Program-made: the position numbers and the translations under genes
Assembly (NCBI RefSeq): GCF_013170845.1
Contig: NZ_CP033367.1
Coordinates: forward strand, 806,001 to 870,000
Length of the DNA: 64,000 nucleotides
Reading direction: 5' to 3'
Source of the DNA: Mesorhizobium loti R88b
GTDB lineage: Bacteria; Pseudomonadota; Alphaproteobacteria; Rhizobiales; Rhizobiaceae
The notes under the pieces: model-generated
The model's input: only the letters and a program-made list of their open reading frames with translations
Databases searched by the model: none
Told to the model about the DNA's origin: nothing
Part shown: in pieces, positions 26,013-34,707 of the stretch
How positions within the stretch are numbered: position 1 is the stretch's first letter
How the letters are laid out: each line of letters starts with the position of its first letter

Positions 26013-26744
26013 ATGGCGGATCTGGCAGGCAAGGTCGTTGTCGTCACAGCAGCGGCGCAAGGCATTGGCAAAGCGAGCGCTCTGGCCTTCGCCAAGGCTG
26101 GCGCCACCGTCTACGCCACCGACATCAATGAGACGCTCCTGGCGGAACTCGCCAAGACATCTGACATCAAGACCCGCAAGCTGGATGTGCTGAACGACGA
26201 TGCAGTCAATGCGGCCTTTGCCGAGATCGGCCCTGTCGACGTGCTGTTCAACTGCGCCGGCTTCGTCCATTCCGGCTCGATCCTCGAGATGAAGGATGCC
26301 GATCTCGATTTCGCGCTGAACCTCAATGTCCGCGCCATGGTCCGCACCATCAAGGCCGTCCTGCCCGGCATGCTGGAGCGCGGCGACGGCGCCATCATCA
26401 ACATGGCTTCGCTGGCGAGCTCGGTCAAAGGTGTGCCGAACCGCTTCGTCTATGGCCTGAGCAAGGCCGCCGTGATCGGGCTGACCAAGGCGATCGCCGC
26501 CGACTATGTCGGCAAGGGCATACGCTGCAACGCCATCTGCCCCGGCACCGTCGAGAGCCCGTCGCTGCAGGACCGCATGCATGCGCAGGGCGACTATGAA
26601 ACCGCTCGCGCCGCCTTCATTGCCCGCCAGCCGATGGGCCGGCTCGGCACACCGGAGGAAATCGCCGATCTCGCCGTCTATCTGGCCGGCGCCACCTATA
26701 CATCCGGGCAGGCCTACAATATCGACGGCGGCTGGTCGATCTGA
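26013..26744 (+). CDS. Short-chain dehydrogenase, 2-keto-3-deoxy-sugar-acid type
   Basis: A 243-residue classical SDR. The NAD-binding motif is TAAAQGIGKAS, the structural motif NCAGF, the catalytic serine sits in NMASLASS, and YGLSK carries the catalytic Tyr and Lys. It ends in YNIDGGWSI. It resembles the DHRS6-like group that includes 2-keto-3-deoxy-L-fuconate and -L-rhamnonate dehydrogenases. The next gene, 26 bases downstream, encodes an FAH hydrolase of the kind that cleaves the 2,4-diketo product, which supports this reading. The ATG at 26013 has GAGGAAAAAAGG before it. Confidence 0.85.
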   Translation: MADLAGKVVVVTAAAQGIGKASALAFAKAGATVYATDINETLLAELAKTSDIKTRKLDVLNDDAVNAAFAEIGPVDVLFNCAGFVHSGSILEMKDADLDFALNLNVRAMVRTIKAVLPGMLERGDGAIINMASLASSVKGVPNRFVYGLSKAAVIGLTKAIAADYVGKGIRCNAICPGTVESPSLQDRMHAQGDYETARAAFIARQPMGRLGTPEEIADLAVYLAGATYTSGQAYNIDGGWSI

Positions 26745-26770
26745 ACCAATCTGACTGAGGAGAGAACACC

Positions 26771-27616
26771 ATGAAACTGCTGCGCTATGGCGAGGTCGGA
26801 AGCGAACGTCCCGGCCTGCTCGATGCGGATGGAACGATCCGCGATCTCTCCGCTCATGTCGCCGACATTGCCGGCACGGTGCTGCATCCGGCTTCGCTGG
26901 AGATGCTGTTGAAGGTCGATCCGAAGTCGCTGCCGGCGGTTGCCGGCAAGCCTCGGCTCGGCCCCTGCGTTGCCGGCACCGGCAAGTTCATCTGCATCGG
27001 CCTCAACTATTCCGACCACGCCGCCGAAACCGGCGCCACCGTGCCGTCGGAGCCGATCATCTTCATGAAGGCAAGCTCGGCCATCGTCGGCCCGGACGAT
27101 GACGTGCTGATCCCGCGCGGGTCCGAGAAGACCGACTGGGAAGTCGAACTCGCCGTGGTCATCGGCAAAACGGCCAAATATGTCAGCGAGGCCGATGCGC
27201 TCGATTATGTCGCCGGTTATGCCGTCGCCCACGACGTCTCCGAGCGCGCCTTCCAGGCCGAGCGCCAGGGCCAGTGGACCAAGGGTAAGAGCTGCGACAC
27301 ATTCGGCCCGACCGGCCCCTGGCTGGTGACCAAGGACGAAGTGGCCGATCCGCAGAACCTGAAGATGTGGCTCACCGTCAACGGCAAGACCATGCAGAAC
27401 GGCTCGACCAAGACCATGGTCTATGGCGTCGCCTTCCTGGTGTCCTATCTCAGCCAGTTCATGTCGCTGCACCCCGGCGACATTATTTCGACAGGCACGC
27501 CGCCCGGCGTCGGGCTGGGCATGAAGCCGCCGGTGTTCCTGAAGGCTGGCGATGTGGTGGAGCTGGGTATCGAGGGTCTGGGTCAGCAGAAGCAGACGTT
27601 CAAGGCGGACGTTTAG
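26771..27616 (+). CDS. FAH-family hydrolase, 2,4-diketo-3-deoxy-fuconate/rhamnonate type
   Basis: A 281-residue FAH-fold hydrolase, often annotated as ureidoglycolate lyase. Features are GTGKFICIGLNYSDHA, the acidic metal site in DWEVELAVVIGK, the KGKSCDTFGPTGPW loop and ISTGTPPGVGLGM. Members of this group split 2,4-diketo-3-deoxy-L-fuconate or -rhamnonate to pyruvate and lactate. With the SDR upstream it forms the last two steps of the non-phosphorylating L-fucose/L-rhamnose route. The earlier enzymes of that route are not in this window. Confidence 0.85.
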   Translation: MKLLRYGEVGSERPGLLDADGTIRDLSAHVADIAGTVLHPASLEMLLKVDPKSLPAVAGKPRLGPCVAGTGKFICIGLNYSDHAAETGATVPSEPIIFMKASSAIVGPDDDVLIPRGSEKTDWEVELAVVIGKTAKYVSEADALDYVAGYAVAHDVSERAFQAERQGQWTKGKSCDTFGPTGPWLVTKDEVADPQNLKMWLTVNGKTMQNGSTKTMVYGVAFLVSYLSQFMSLHPGDIISTGTPPGVGLGMKPPVFLKAGDVVELGIEGLGQQKQTFKADV

Positions 27617-27640
27617 GCGGCAGCTCTTAGCTTGGCGCCC

Positions 27641-27671
27641 TTCCTCTACCCCGTCGATCGGGGGAGAGGAA
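27641..27671. terminator. GC-rich hairpin between convergent genes
   Basis: TTCCTCT (27641-27647) and CCCCG (27649-27653) pair with CGGGG (27659-27663) and AGAGGAA (27665-27671), with one mismatch and a five-base loop. It lies between the FAH gene and the convergent ABC ATPase gene, where a bidirectional terminator is expected. Neither side carries a good U tract, so it may instead be a repeat or a stabilising structure. Confidence 0.4.
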
Positions 27672-27687
27672 AGGAGCCTTGGCATAT

Positions 27688-28686
27688 CTACTTCACCACC
27701 TTCCCATCCGCCCCAAACCGATAGGTCTTCCCAGGCTCGGGCGTCGCGTACAGCGTCGCGCCGGGCTCGGCATCATACACACCGAAAATCCGCACCGTAA
27801 TCAGCCCGGCTTTCTCGCAATCGAGATAGAGATTGGTATCGGCGCCCAGATGCTCGGCGTGCACCACCGTACCCTTCCAGGCACCTGACTTCGTATCGAC
27901 CGTCAGATGCTCGGGCCGCACGCCGATGGTCTTGGCCGTCTCGCCAAGCCTGGCGCCGTCGATGAAGTTCATCTTCGGCGAGCCGATGAAACCGGCGACG
28001 AATTCATTTGCCGGCGAATTGTAAAGCTCCATCGGGCCACCGATCTGCTCAATGCGGCCGGAGTTCAGCACCACGATCTTGTCGGCCAGCGTCATTGCCT
28101 CTACCTGGTCGTGGGTGACGTAGATCATCGTTGCCTTCAGCCGGCGGTGCAGCTGCGCAATTTCCAGCCGCGTGTTGACGCGGAGCGCCGCATCGAGGTT
28201 CGACAGCGGCTCGTCGAAGAGGAACAGTTTTGGCTCCCGCACCACGGCGCGGCCGATGGCGACGCGCTGGCGCTGACCGCCGGAGAGTTCGGCCGGCCGT
28301 CGCTCCAGATAGGGCCCCAGCGACAGCATCGACGAGGCGATGCCGATGCGGCGCTCGATCTCGGCCGCCGGCGTGCCGGCCTGCTTGAGGCCGAGGCCCA
28401 TATTGTTCTTCACCGTCAGATGCGGGTAGAGCGCGTAGGTCTGGAACACCATGGCGATGCCGCGTTTTGCCGGCGGTATGGTGGAGACGTCCACATCATC
28501 GATGACCACCCGGCCCGAGGTCGAATCCTCCAGCCCGGCGATAACCCTGAGCAAGGTCGACTTGCCGCAGCCGGACGGGCCGACGAAGACGACGAATTCG
28601 CCATCGGTCACTTCGAGGTTGATGCCCTTCAGCACCTCGACCGGCCCGAAGGCCTTCTTCACATTTTCGATCTTCAGCGAGCCCAC
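27688..28686 (-). CDS. Sugar ABC transporter ATP-binding protein (UgpC/MsmK family)
   Basis: A 332-residue ATPase of the carbohydrate-importer CUT1 class. Walker A is GPSGCGKST, the signature LSGGQRQR, Walker [13 protein letters not shown], and the switch His lies in [14 protein letters not shown]. The C-terminal 90 residues form the OB-type regulatory domain (IGVRPEHL). It is the last gene of the operon that begins with murQ and would energise the two permeases at 30223-32003. Such ATPases are sometimes shared between several transporters. Confidence 0.93.
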   Translation of the reverse strand: MGSLKIENVKKAFGPVEVLKGINLEVTDGEFVVFVGPSGCGKSTLLRVIAGLEDSTSGRVVIDDVDVSTIPPAKRGIAMVFQTYALYPHLTVKNNMGLGLKQAGTPAAEIERRIGIASSMLSLGPYLERRPAELSGGQRQRVAIGRAVVREPKLFLFDEPLSNLDAALRVNTRLEIAQLHRRLKATMIYVTHDQVEAMTLADKIVVLNSGRIEQIGGPMELYNSPANEFVAGFIGSPKMNFIDGARLGETAKTIGVRPEHLTVDTKSGAWKGTVVHAEHLGADTNLYLDCEKAGLITVRIFGVYDAEPGATLYATPEPGKTYRFGADGKVVK

Positions 28687-28701
28687 GGCTTCGTCCCTGT
28701 T

Positions 28702-29757
28702 CTAGAGTTTGACGGCGGCGCCGCTGCGCACGCTCTCGTCGGCGGCAAGGCAGACGGCGAGCGACTTCACCGCGTCGTCCATGTGCTTGGTGAGATCCAG
28801 ATCCTCGCGGATCGCCTTCAGCACGAAGGCCTGTTCGAGGTCACAGAGGTCCTGGTGACCGGGTTCGCCTTCCATCGACAGCATTTCATCGGGCTTGACG
28901 AACTTGCCGTCCGGGCCGGTCTCCGCACTGTGCAGGCGGATGGTCGAGGTCTTGGTGTGGGTGTCGATATCATCCGACTTCACACCCTCTTTCATGACGA
29001 TCGACACGCAGCCCTTGGGTGAGATGACATCCTTCACGAAGAAGGCGGTTTCGGAAATCATCGGACCCCAGCCGGCTTCGTACCAGCCGACCGAACCGTC
29101 ATCGAACAGCACCTGCAGATGGCCGTAATTGTACATGGTCGGCGCTACTTCCTCGGTCAGCCGCAGCCCCATGCCACGCACCTCGACCGGCCTGGCGTCG
29201 GTGATCTGCAGCATCACGTCGAGATAGTGGACGCCGCAGTCAACGATCGGCGAGGTCGTCTGCATCAGCTGCTTGTGCGTCTCCCAGGTCGGCCCTGAGG
29301 ATTGCTGGTTGAGGTTCATGCGGAAGACGTAGGGGCCGCCGAGTTTGCGCGCCTCGGCGATCAGCCTGACCCAGGACGGGTGATGGCGCAGGATGTAGCC
29401 GATCACCAGTTTCCTGCCATTGGCCTTGGCGGCCGCGACGACGCGCTTTGCATCGGCCACTGTCGTTGCCAGCGGCTTTTCGACGAAGACATGGCAGCCC
29501 GCCTCGAACGCCTTGACCGCATAGTCGGCATGGCTGTCGGAATAGGTGGCGATGCAAGCGATATCGGGCTTTTCGTCAAGCAGCACCTCGTCGAAGGAGC
29601 GCCTGATGCCATAGCCCGACAGCCCGTCCGGCAGGGGCACGTCGGAGCGGTTGATGAGTGCGGCGATCTCGAAGCCCGGATTGGTGTGATAGGCCAGCGC
29701 ATGGCTGCGGCCCATATTGCCGAGCCCGGCGACGACGACACGAAGAGGTTGAGCCAT
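28702..29757 (-). CDS. Gfo/Idh/MocA-family oxidoreductase
   Basis: A 351-residue NAD(P)-dependent sugar oxidoreductase. The N-terminal Rossmann fold has VVVAGLGNMGRSHA. The family's conserved EKPLATT follows near residue 94, and the C-terminal alpha/beta domain includes DCGVHYLDVM. It lies between the DUF4304 gene (one base away) and the ATPase gene, clearly inside the sugar-transport operon. Substrate unknown; oxidation or redox-assisted hydrolysis of an imported amino sugar derivative is the obvious possibility. Confidence 0.9.
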   Translation of the reverse strand: MAQPLRVVVAGLGNMGRSHALAYHTNPGFEIAALINRSDVPLPDGLSGYGIRRSFDEVLLDEKPDIACIATYSDSHADYAVKAFEAGCHVFVEKPLATTVADAKRVVAAAKANGRKLVIGYILRHHPSWVRLIAEARKLGGPYVFRMNLNQQSSGPTWETHKQLMQTTSPIVDCGVHYLDVMLQITDARPVEVRGMGLRLTEEVAPTMYNYGHLQVLFDDGSVGWYEAGWGPMISETAFFVKDVISPKGCVSIVMKEGVKSDDIDTHTKTSTIRLHSAETGPDGKFVKPDEMLSMEGEPGHQDLCDLEQAFVLKAIREDLDLTKHMDDAVKSLAVCLAADESVRSGAAVKL

Positions 29758-29758
29758 T

Positions 29759-30226
29759 TCAATCTGCCTTTTCTTGCTTGCGGGCTGCGAGAGCTACCCT
29801 CACATTCGGGCCGTTCTCATCGGCGATCTGCAGGGCAGCCTCTTCGCTCTCGCAACGGGCCAGAAGCCCAAAGCCGTATGTATCGACCCCTTCTTTGATC
29901 AGAGAAGATCTCCGGTCATCCGGGATCGAATGAGCCAGATTGAGCGCCCCTTCAAATGCTTTGGATTGCTCGCTAGTCATCAACGAGTCGACTCGCCAGA
30001 TGATGTGGCAATTGTATTCCTTCGGCCGGCGCTCCGGCCCAAGCCGCGTGAACCACACTGCGGCGTTCAGATAGAACTGTGGCCCCCAGGAAGACTTCTG
30101 AAGGTTCAGCACACAGATCGTTTCCGGCCGCTCTCGATAGAAATTTTTGGCGCGAACGCCCCGGAATCCATAGCGGCTCCCTGTCTCAACGAGAGCCTGC
30201 ACGATGGCCTCTTGCCCCTCGCTCAC
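29759..30226 (-). CDS. DUF4304-domain protein inside the sugar operon
   Basis: A 155-residue protein with the DUF4304 pattern: GFRGVRAKNFYRER near the start, then CVLNLQKSSWGPQFYLNAAVWF. The function of the family is unknown. Its GTG start overlaps the TGA of the upstream permease gene (GTGA), and its stop ends one base before the Gfo/Idh gene, so it is translated as a real operon member. It has no signal peptide and is probably cytoplasmic. DUF4304 genes are usually loose single genes, which makes this tight position inside an ABC operon unusual. Confidence 0.78.
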   Translation of the reverse strand: MSEGQEAIVQALVETGSRYGFRGVRAKNFYRERPETICVLNLQKSSWGPQFYLNAAVWFTRLGPERRPKEYNCHIIWRVDSLMTSEQSKAFEGALNLAHSIPDDRRSSLIKEGVDTYGFGLLARCESEEAALQIADENGPNVRVALAARKQEKAD

Positions 30227-31062
30227 TTGACGGCTCCGGAAGTAATGCCGCGGATCAGCTGCCGCGAGAAGATGACGTAGAGGATCAGCACCGGCATGAT
30301 CGCCAGCGAGAGCGCCGCCAGGATGGCGTTCCAGTTGGTGACGAACTGGCCAAGGAACAGCTGGGCGCCGAGCGTCACCGTCTTGGTCTCTTCCGACGGC
30401 GCCAGGATGAGCGGGAACCACAGATCGTTCCAGATCGGGATCATGGTGAAGACGGCGACCGTCGCCATCGATGGCCGCACCAGCGGCAGCACCAGGCGGA
30501 AGAAGATGGTGTATTCCGACAGGCCGTCGATGCGGCCGGCATTCTTCAGATCGTCGGACACCTGCTTCATGAATTCCGACAGGATGAATACTGCCAGCGG
30601 CAGGCCTTGCGCGGTGTAGACCAGGATCAGCGCCGTCAGTGTGTTGACCAGCCCGCTCGCCACCATCAATTGCAGGATGGCAACGGTGCCGAGACGGATC
30701 GGGATCATGATGCCGAGGGCGAGATAAAGCCCCATCAGCGTGTTGCCGCGAAACCGGTATTCCGACAGCGCAAACGCCGCCATGGCGCCGAACAAAAGCA
30801 CGAAGAACAATGAGGCGACGGTGACGACGAGGCTGTTCTGGAAATAATGGATGAAGTCGCCCTGGCCGATCACCATTGTGTAGCCGATCAGGTCGAAGGT
30901 CTTTGGCGTCGGCGGCGTCAGCGGTTCACTGAAGATGCCCGCGCGGGATTTAAACGAGTTCATGATGACCAGGATCACCGGAAACAGCGCGATCGCCGTG
31001 TAGGTCAAAAGGATCGCGTGGGCGCCGATGGTGCGGGGGAGCGAACGGGTGGCGGTGCTCAT
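30223..31062 (-). CDS. Sugar ABC transporter permease, second subunit (MalG type)
   Basis: A 279-residue inner-membrane protein with six predicted hydrophobic segments, of the MalG/CUT1 type. The ATPase-docking EAA loop reads DLKNAGRIDGLSEYTIFFRLVLPLVRP. The ATG at 31062 lies 11 bases after the stop of the first permease. The stop overlaps the DUF4304 start by GTGA. Confidence 0.9.
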   Translation of the reverse strand: MSTATRSLPRTIGAHAILLTYTAIALFPVILVIMNSFKSRAGIFSEPLTPPTPKTFDLIGYTMVIGQGDFIHYFQNSLVVTVASLFFVLLFGAMAAFALSEYRFRGNTLMGLYLALGIMIPIRLGTVAILQLMVASGLVNTLTALILVYTAQGLPLAVFILSEFMKQVSDDLKNAGRIDGLSEYTIFFRLVLPLVRPSMATVAVFTMIPIWNDLWFPLILAPSEETKTVTLGAQLFLGQFVTNWNAILAALSLAIMPVLILYVIFSRQLIRGITSGAVK

Positions 31063-31073
31063 CTCTTGCCCCT

Positions 31074-32003
31074 CTAAAACTGGTAGCGACGCAGGCGCGT
31101 CTGGACGAGGAAGAGGTAGACGCAGACGCCGCCGAGGATGATCAGGAACATCATCGTGGCGATCGCCGCACCCATGTTGGGATCGCCGACCTGCAGCTGG
31201 AAGCCGAAGAAGGCGCGGTAGAGGAAGGTGCCGAGAATATCGGTCGAATAGTTCGGCCCGGCGAGCGCGCCCTGCGCGGTGTAGATCAGGTCGAAGGCGT
31301 TGAAATTGCCGACGAAGGTGAGGATCGAGATGATGCCGATGGACGGCAGGATCAGCGGCAGCTTGATCTTCCAGAACTGCGACAGGCCGGTAATGCCATC
31401 GCATTCGGCCGCCTCGATCACTTCTTCGGGGATCGAAAGCAGCGCTGCGTAGATCAGCATCATCGGGATGCCGACGAACTGCCAAACCGAGATCAGGCTG
31501 AGCGCGGTCAGTGCATACTGTTCCTTGCCTAGCCATGGCGTGAACAGGCTTTTCAGGCCGACCAGATCCATCAGATGCGGCGCCACGCCCCACAGCGGCG
31601 ACAGGATCAGCTTCCAGGCGAAACCGACGATGACGAAGGACAGGATGGTCGGCACGAAGATCGCCGTGCGGTAGAAGGCGGCAAATCTCAGCCGCGGGCT
31701 GGACAGAAGTGCGGCCAGAAGAACGCCGATCGGGTTCTGCACCAGCATGTGGGTCATGAAGAACCAGGTGTTGTTCCTCAGCGCATTCCAGAACCCCACC
31801 GACCAGTTGGGGTCGCCGAACAGGGTGCGGAAGTTCGCCAGTCCGACAAAGACCTGGGACTCGTTGATGTTGCGGAACAGCGACAGCTGCAGCGTGCCGG
31901 CGAGCGGCAGGATCATGATCGCCGTGTAGACCAGCACGGCCGGCGCCAGGAAGACGCCGATGTGCCAGCGGGTCGGTCTTTTCGGTCGTGTTTCTGCGGC
32001 CAT
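31074..32003 (-). CDS. Sugar ABC transporter permease, first subunit (MalF type)
   Basis: A 309-residue inner-membrane permease of the CUT1 family with six hydrophobic segments and the EAA-type loop EVIEAAECDGITGLSQFWKIKLPLI. The start at 32003 (MAAETRPKRP) gives a short basic N-terminus before the first segment, as usual; a longer frame to 32066 exists. It follows the binding-protein gene after 245 bases that hold a strong stem-loop. Confidence 0.9.
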   Translation of the reverse strand: MAAETRPKRPTRWHIGVFLAPAVLVYTAIMILPLAGTLQLSLFRNINESQVFVGLANFRTLFGDPNWSVGFWNALRNNTWFFMTHMLVQNPIGVLLAALLSSPRLRFAAFYRTAIFVPTILSFVIVGFAWKLILSPLWGVAPHLMDLVGLKSLFTPWLGKEQYALTALSLISVWQFVGIPMMLIYAALLSIPEEVIEAAECDGITGLSQFWKIKLPLILPSIGIISILTFVGNFNAFDLIYTAQGALAGPNYSTDILGTFLYRAFFGFQLQVGDPNMGAAIATMMFLIILGGVCVYLFLVQTRLRRYQF

Positions 32004-32202
32004 GAGTTCGGTCCCCGCCGTCTCTCGGTTCCAAATGGTGTCGATGCTAGAAGTGCCTCGATGCACGACCCGAAGCCCTTGCCCAATATGGCAAGAACAA
32101 AGGCCTGCGACTGATCAGCTAGCCTTCCCCAGGAACGCAAGGGTAAGGCCGCGAGGCGGTGCCGACAATCGCTATCTGAACGGTCTGAAAGCTAGGGTTG
32201 TC

Positions 32203-32236
32203 CGGAGCCGGCCGGGCTTGCGCCCGGCCGGCTCCG
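32203..32236. repeat. 15-bp stem-loop between binding-protein and permease genes
   Basis: A perfect GC-rich hairpin: 15-base arms at 32203-32217 and 32222-32236 around the loop TTGC. It lies 13 bases after the binding-protein stop and 200 bases before the permease gene in the same operon. No U tract follows in the leftward direction. Such intercistronic structures protect binding-protein mRNA and lower permease expression, as in malE-malF. Partial termination is the alternative. Confidence 0.6.
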
Positions 32237-32248
32237 TTGCCTGAGCTC

Positions 32249-33508
32249 TTACTTCGCCGGCTTATACCAGCTGTCGAGACCGGTCTGCAGCTTCTTGGCG
32301 GCAGCTTCCGGCGTGTCGGTGCCGTTGATGACGTTGGCCGATTCAACCCACGTCTCGTTTTCGAGGTTCGGCGTGCCGCGCGACAGGATCTGGTAGGTCG
32401 AGCGGATCGTCGACTTGCACTTGCCGCGCCAGGAGACGAATTCCTGTGCCAGCGGGTCCGCCATCTTCACCGGCGCGGAGTTCAGGCTGAAGAAGCCCGG
32501 CAGCGCGTTGGCGTAGATGGTGGCGAAATCCGGCGAGGCGACCCAGGACAGGAAGGTCTTGGCCGCGTCGGCGTGCTTCGAACCCGCATTCAGGCCCATG
32601 CCGATATCGGTATGGTCGGAGATGTAGCAAGTGTCGCCGGCCTTTTCGACCGGAGGCGGAAAGGCGCCCATCTTGAACTGGGCCTGGGTGTTGAACAGGC
32701 CGATTTCCCACGAGCCGGCCGGATAGATGGCAGCGCGGCCGAGCGTGAACAGGTTCTGGCTGTCCGGATAGGTCTGGGCTTCAAAACCGTCGCCGAGATA
32801 CGGCTTCCATTTGGCCAGTTCCTCATAGGGAGCAACCCAGTCCTTGTCGGTCAGCTTCTGATCGCCCTTGATCAGCGCCGCACGGCCGTCCTCGCCCTTC
32901 CAGTAGTTGGGGCCGATGTTTTGGTAGCCCATGGTCGCGGCTTCCCAGAGGTCCTTGGTGCCCATCGCCATCGGGATGTAGGTGCCGTCGGCCTTGATCT
33001 TGTCGAGCGCGGCGAAGAACTCGTCGCGGGTCGTCGGGATCTTGATGCCGAGCTTTTCGAAGGCGTCCTTGTTGTAGATGAAGCCATGGATGACCGAGGC
33101 CATCGGCACGCAGAAGCTCGCCTTGCCGTCATCGGTCTGCCAGGCGGACTTGGCTACGGGCGAGAAATTCTCCATGCCGGGCAGCGCCGAGAGATCGGCA
33201 AGGTTGCCCTTCTTGAACAGTTCAAGCGACTTGTCGAACGGGCGGCAGGTGATCAGGTCGCCAGCCGAGCCGGCGGCGAGCTTGGCGCCCAGCGCAGCGT
33301 CATATTCGGTTGGAGCCGATGGTGCGAACACCACCTTGATGCCGGGGTTCTTGGCTTCGAAGGCCGGGATCAGCTTGTCCTTCCAGATGGCAAGGTCGTC
33401 GCCGCGCCAGCTTTCGATGTTGAGCGTTACGTCCTCGGCGTGGGCAAGCCCGGCCGAGCCGAGAATGCTGGTACCCAGAAGCAGTGCCGTCAGTAGTTTC
33501 GTTGTCAT
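32249..33508 (-). CDS. Sugar ABC transporter substrate-binding protein (family 1)
   Basis: A 419-residue periplasmic binding protein of the CUT1 (family 1) type, with a signal peptide ending at GLAHA. The mature part begins DVTLNIESWRGDDLAIW and later shows GRAAIYPAGSWEIGLF, the usual sugar-site region. Its gene lies between murQ and the permeases, so it should bind N-acetylglucosamine, N-acetylmuramate or related oligosaccharides; that is inferred from context. Confidence 0.92.
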   Translation of the reverse strand: MTTKLLTALLLGTSILGSAGLAHAEDVTLNIESWRGDDLAIWKDKLIPAFEAKNPGIKVVFAPSAPTEYDAALGAKLAAGSAGDLITCRPFDKSLELFKKGNLADLSALPGMENFSPVAKSAWQTDDGKASFCVPMASVIHGFIYNKDAFEKLGIKIPTTRDEFFAALDKIKADGTYIPMAMGTKDLWEAATMGYQNIGPNYWKGEDGRAALIKGDQKLTDKDWVAPYEELAKWKPYLGDGFEAQTYPDSQNLFTLGRAAIYPAGSWEIGLFNTQAQFKMGAFPPPVEKAGDTCYISDHTDIGMGLNAGSKHADAAKTFLSWVASPDFATIYANALPGFFSLNSAPVKMADPLAQEFVSWRGKCKSTIRSTYQILSRGTPNLENETWVESANVINGTDTPEAAAKKLQTGLDSWYKPAK

Positions 33509-33597
33509 GCTCAGTCTCCCTGTTGACCTTTTTCAGGTTCGGTTTTGATGAGAACAGGGGCTTTTGACCCCTTGCTCCCCTCGCAAGCCCGTTTCAC

Positions 33598-33613
33598 CCC
33601 GATGGAAATCGGG
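33598..33613. other. Small hairpin between murQ and binding-protein gene
   Basis: CCCGAT (33598-33603), loop GGAA, ATCGGG (33608-33613). It lies 13 bases past the murQ stop in the leftward direction, without a U tract. It may limit read-through or simply fold the mRNA. Confidence 0.35.
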
Positions 33614-33625
33614 ATGAACCAGGCC

Positions 33626-34576
33626 CTACTTCTTTGTTCGGGCATGATCTTTTCCGAAAAGCGGGTTCCACTTTTCGGGATCATGCCCCAGCGCGGAAAG
33701 TGCCGGCCGCAGCCTTTGGCCGGCCCCTTCCAGCAGTTTCTCGGCCGCATCGGCGTTGTCGGCGCCGGCGGCAAGCAGAATGGCGGTCTTGACGGCGCCG
33801 CCGCTCCTCTCGAGCAGGCGCGCCGCATCGTCTGTGCTGCGCCCGCTGACGGCAGCGACGATGCGCGCCGCGCGGTCGCGCAGCTTGATATTGTCGGCCG
33901 TGAGGTTGACCATGTAGCCGTCATGGACATGGCCGAGATGGACGGCGGTCAGTGTCGACAGCATGTTGAGCGCGATCTTCTGGGCCGTGCCGGCGCCCAT
34001 GCGCGTCGAGCCGGCGATCACCTCCGGCGGCGTCTCGAGCAGGATGGCGGTTTGCGCCTGACGCAGCAGGGCTGAATCCCGGTTGTTGGCGATGCCGATG
34101 GTGGCAGCACCGCCGCGCGCCGCCTCCTGCATGGCGCGCACCGCATAGGGCGTCGTGCCGCTGGCGGAAATGGCGATCAGGCAGTCACCCCTACCGATGC
34201 CAGCATTGATGACCGCTCCGGCTGCCTCCTCGGTATCGTCCTCCGGCCCACCGGCCAGCGTCCTGAATGCCTCGTCGCCGCCGGCGATAAGGATGGCGAT
34301 GCGGTCGCGCTGGATACCAAAGGTGCCGGGAAGTTCTAATGCGTCGGCCAGCGCCATCAAGCCGGAACTGCCGGCCGCGGCATAGGCAAGCTTGCCGCCG
34401 CTTTGCAGCCGGCCAGCGATGATTTCAGCGGCCACAGCGATGGATGGAATGGCGTTGCGGACGACTTTCGCGGCCTCGACTTGGGCGTCGGCCAGCGAAG
34501 CAAGGATGACTTCCGGGGCCTGGATATCCAGCCCCTCGGCATTTTGGTGAAGCGCTTCGGTGCGCGTTTCGGCCAT
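33626..34576 (-). CDS. murQ: N-acetylmuramic acid 6-phosphate etherase
   Basis: A 316-residue SIS-domain etherase that splits MurNAc-6-phosphate into GlcNAc-6-phosphate and D-lactate. Visible motifs are TEALHQNAEGLD near the start (TExxN-like), the sugar-phosphate loop AAAGSSGLMA, AISASGTTPYA, and the conserved STRMGAGTAQKIALNMLST. I chose the ATG at 34576, with GGAGGAA upstream; the longer frame runs through the operator. The last 20 or so residues (GHDPEKWNPLFGKDHARTKK) are encoded by a palindromic repeat at 33640-33688 and are not part of the enzyme fold. It heads the leftward transport operon. Confidence 0.9.
   Translation of the reverse strand: MAETRTEALHQNAEGLDIQAPEVILASLADAQVEAAKVVRNAIPSIAVAAEIIAGRLQSGGKLAYAAAGSSGLMALADALELPGTFGIQRDRIAILIAGGDEAFRTLAGGPEDDTEEAAGAVINAGIGRGDCLIAISASGTTPYAVRAMQEAARGGAATIGIANNRDSALLRQAQTAILLETPPEVIAGSTRMGAGTAQKIALNMLSTLTAVHLGHVHDGYMVNLTADNIKLRDRAARIVAAVSGRSTDDAARLLERSGGAVKTAILLAAGADNADAAEKLLEGAGQRLRPALSALGHDPEKWNPLFGKDHARTKK
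33640..33688. repeat. Nested palindromic repeat inside the murQ 3' end
   Basis: Outer arms GGGCATGATC (33640-33649) and GATCATGCCC (33679-33688) enclose inner arms CCGAAAAG (33654-33661) and CTTTTCGG (33671-33678), with a nine-base loop and a four-base TTTT bulge on the left. All 18 pairs are perfect. I recall near-identical elements spread through Rhizobiales chromosomes, usually between genes. Here it is read in frame as the C-terminal tail of MurQ. Confidence 0.8.
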
Positions 34577-34599
34577 CCCGGTTCCTCCAATGCGGAAAC

Positions 34600-34617
34600 A
34601 ATACCAAAAAAATACCA
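34600..34617 (-). promoter_or_regulatory. Direct-repeat operator before murQ
   Basis: Two copies of AATACCA (34600-34606 and 34611-34617), that is TGGTATT on the minus strand, repeat with an 11-base period, 24 bases before the murQ start. The same pair stands before the kinase gene on the other strand. The GntR protein at 35650 is the likely binder. Confidence 0.6.
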
Positions 34618-34707
34618 CTTGTCCACACGCATTAACGAATTCGCAGGCAGGAAATCACTGAGCCGGCGAAATGCGTAAGTTTTTCAATAAAATACGCCTT
34701 AATCTTT

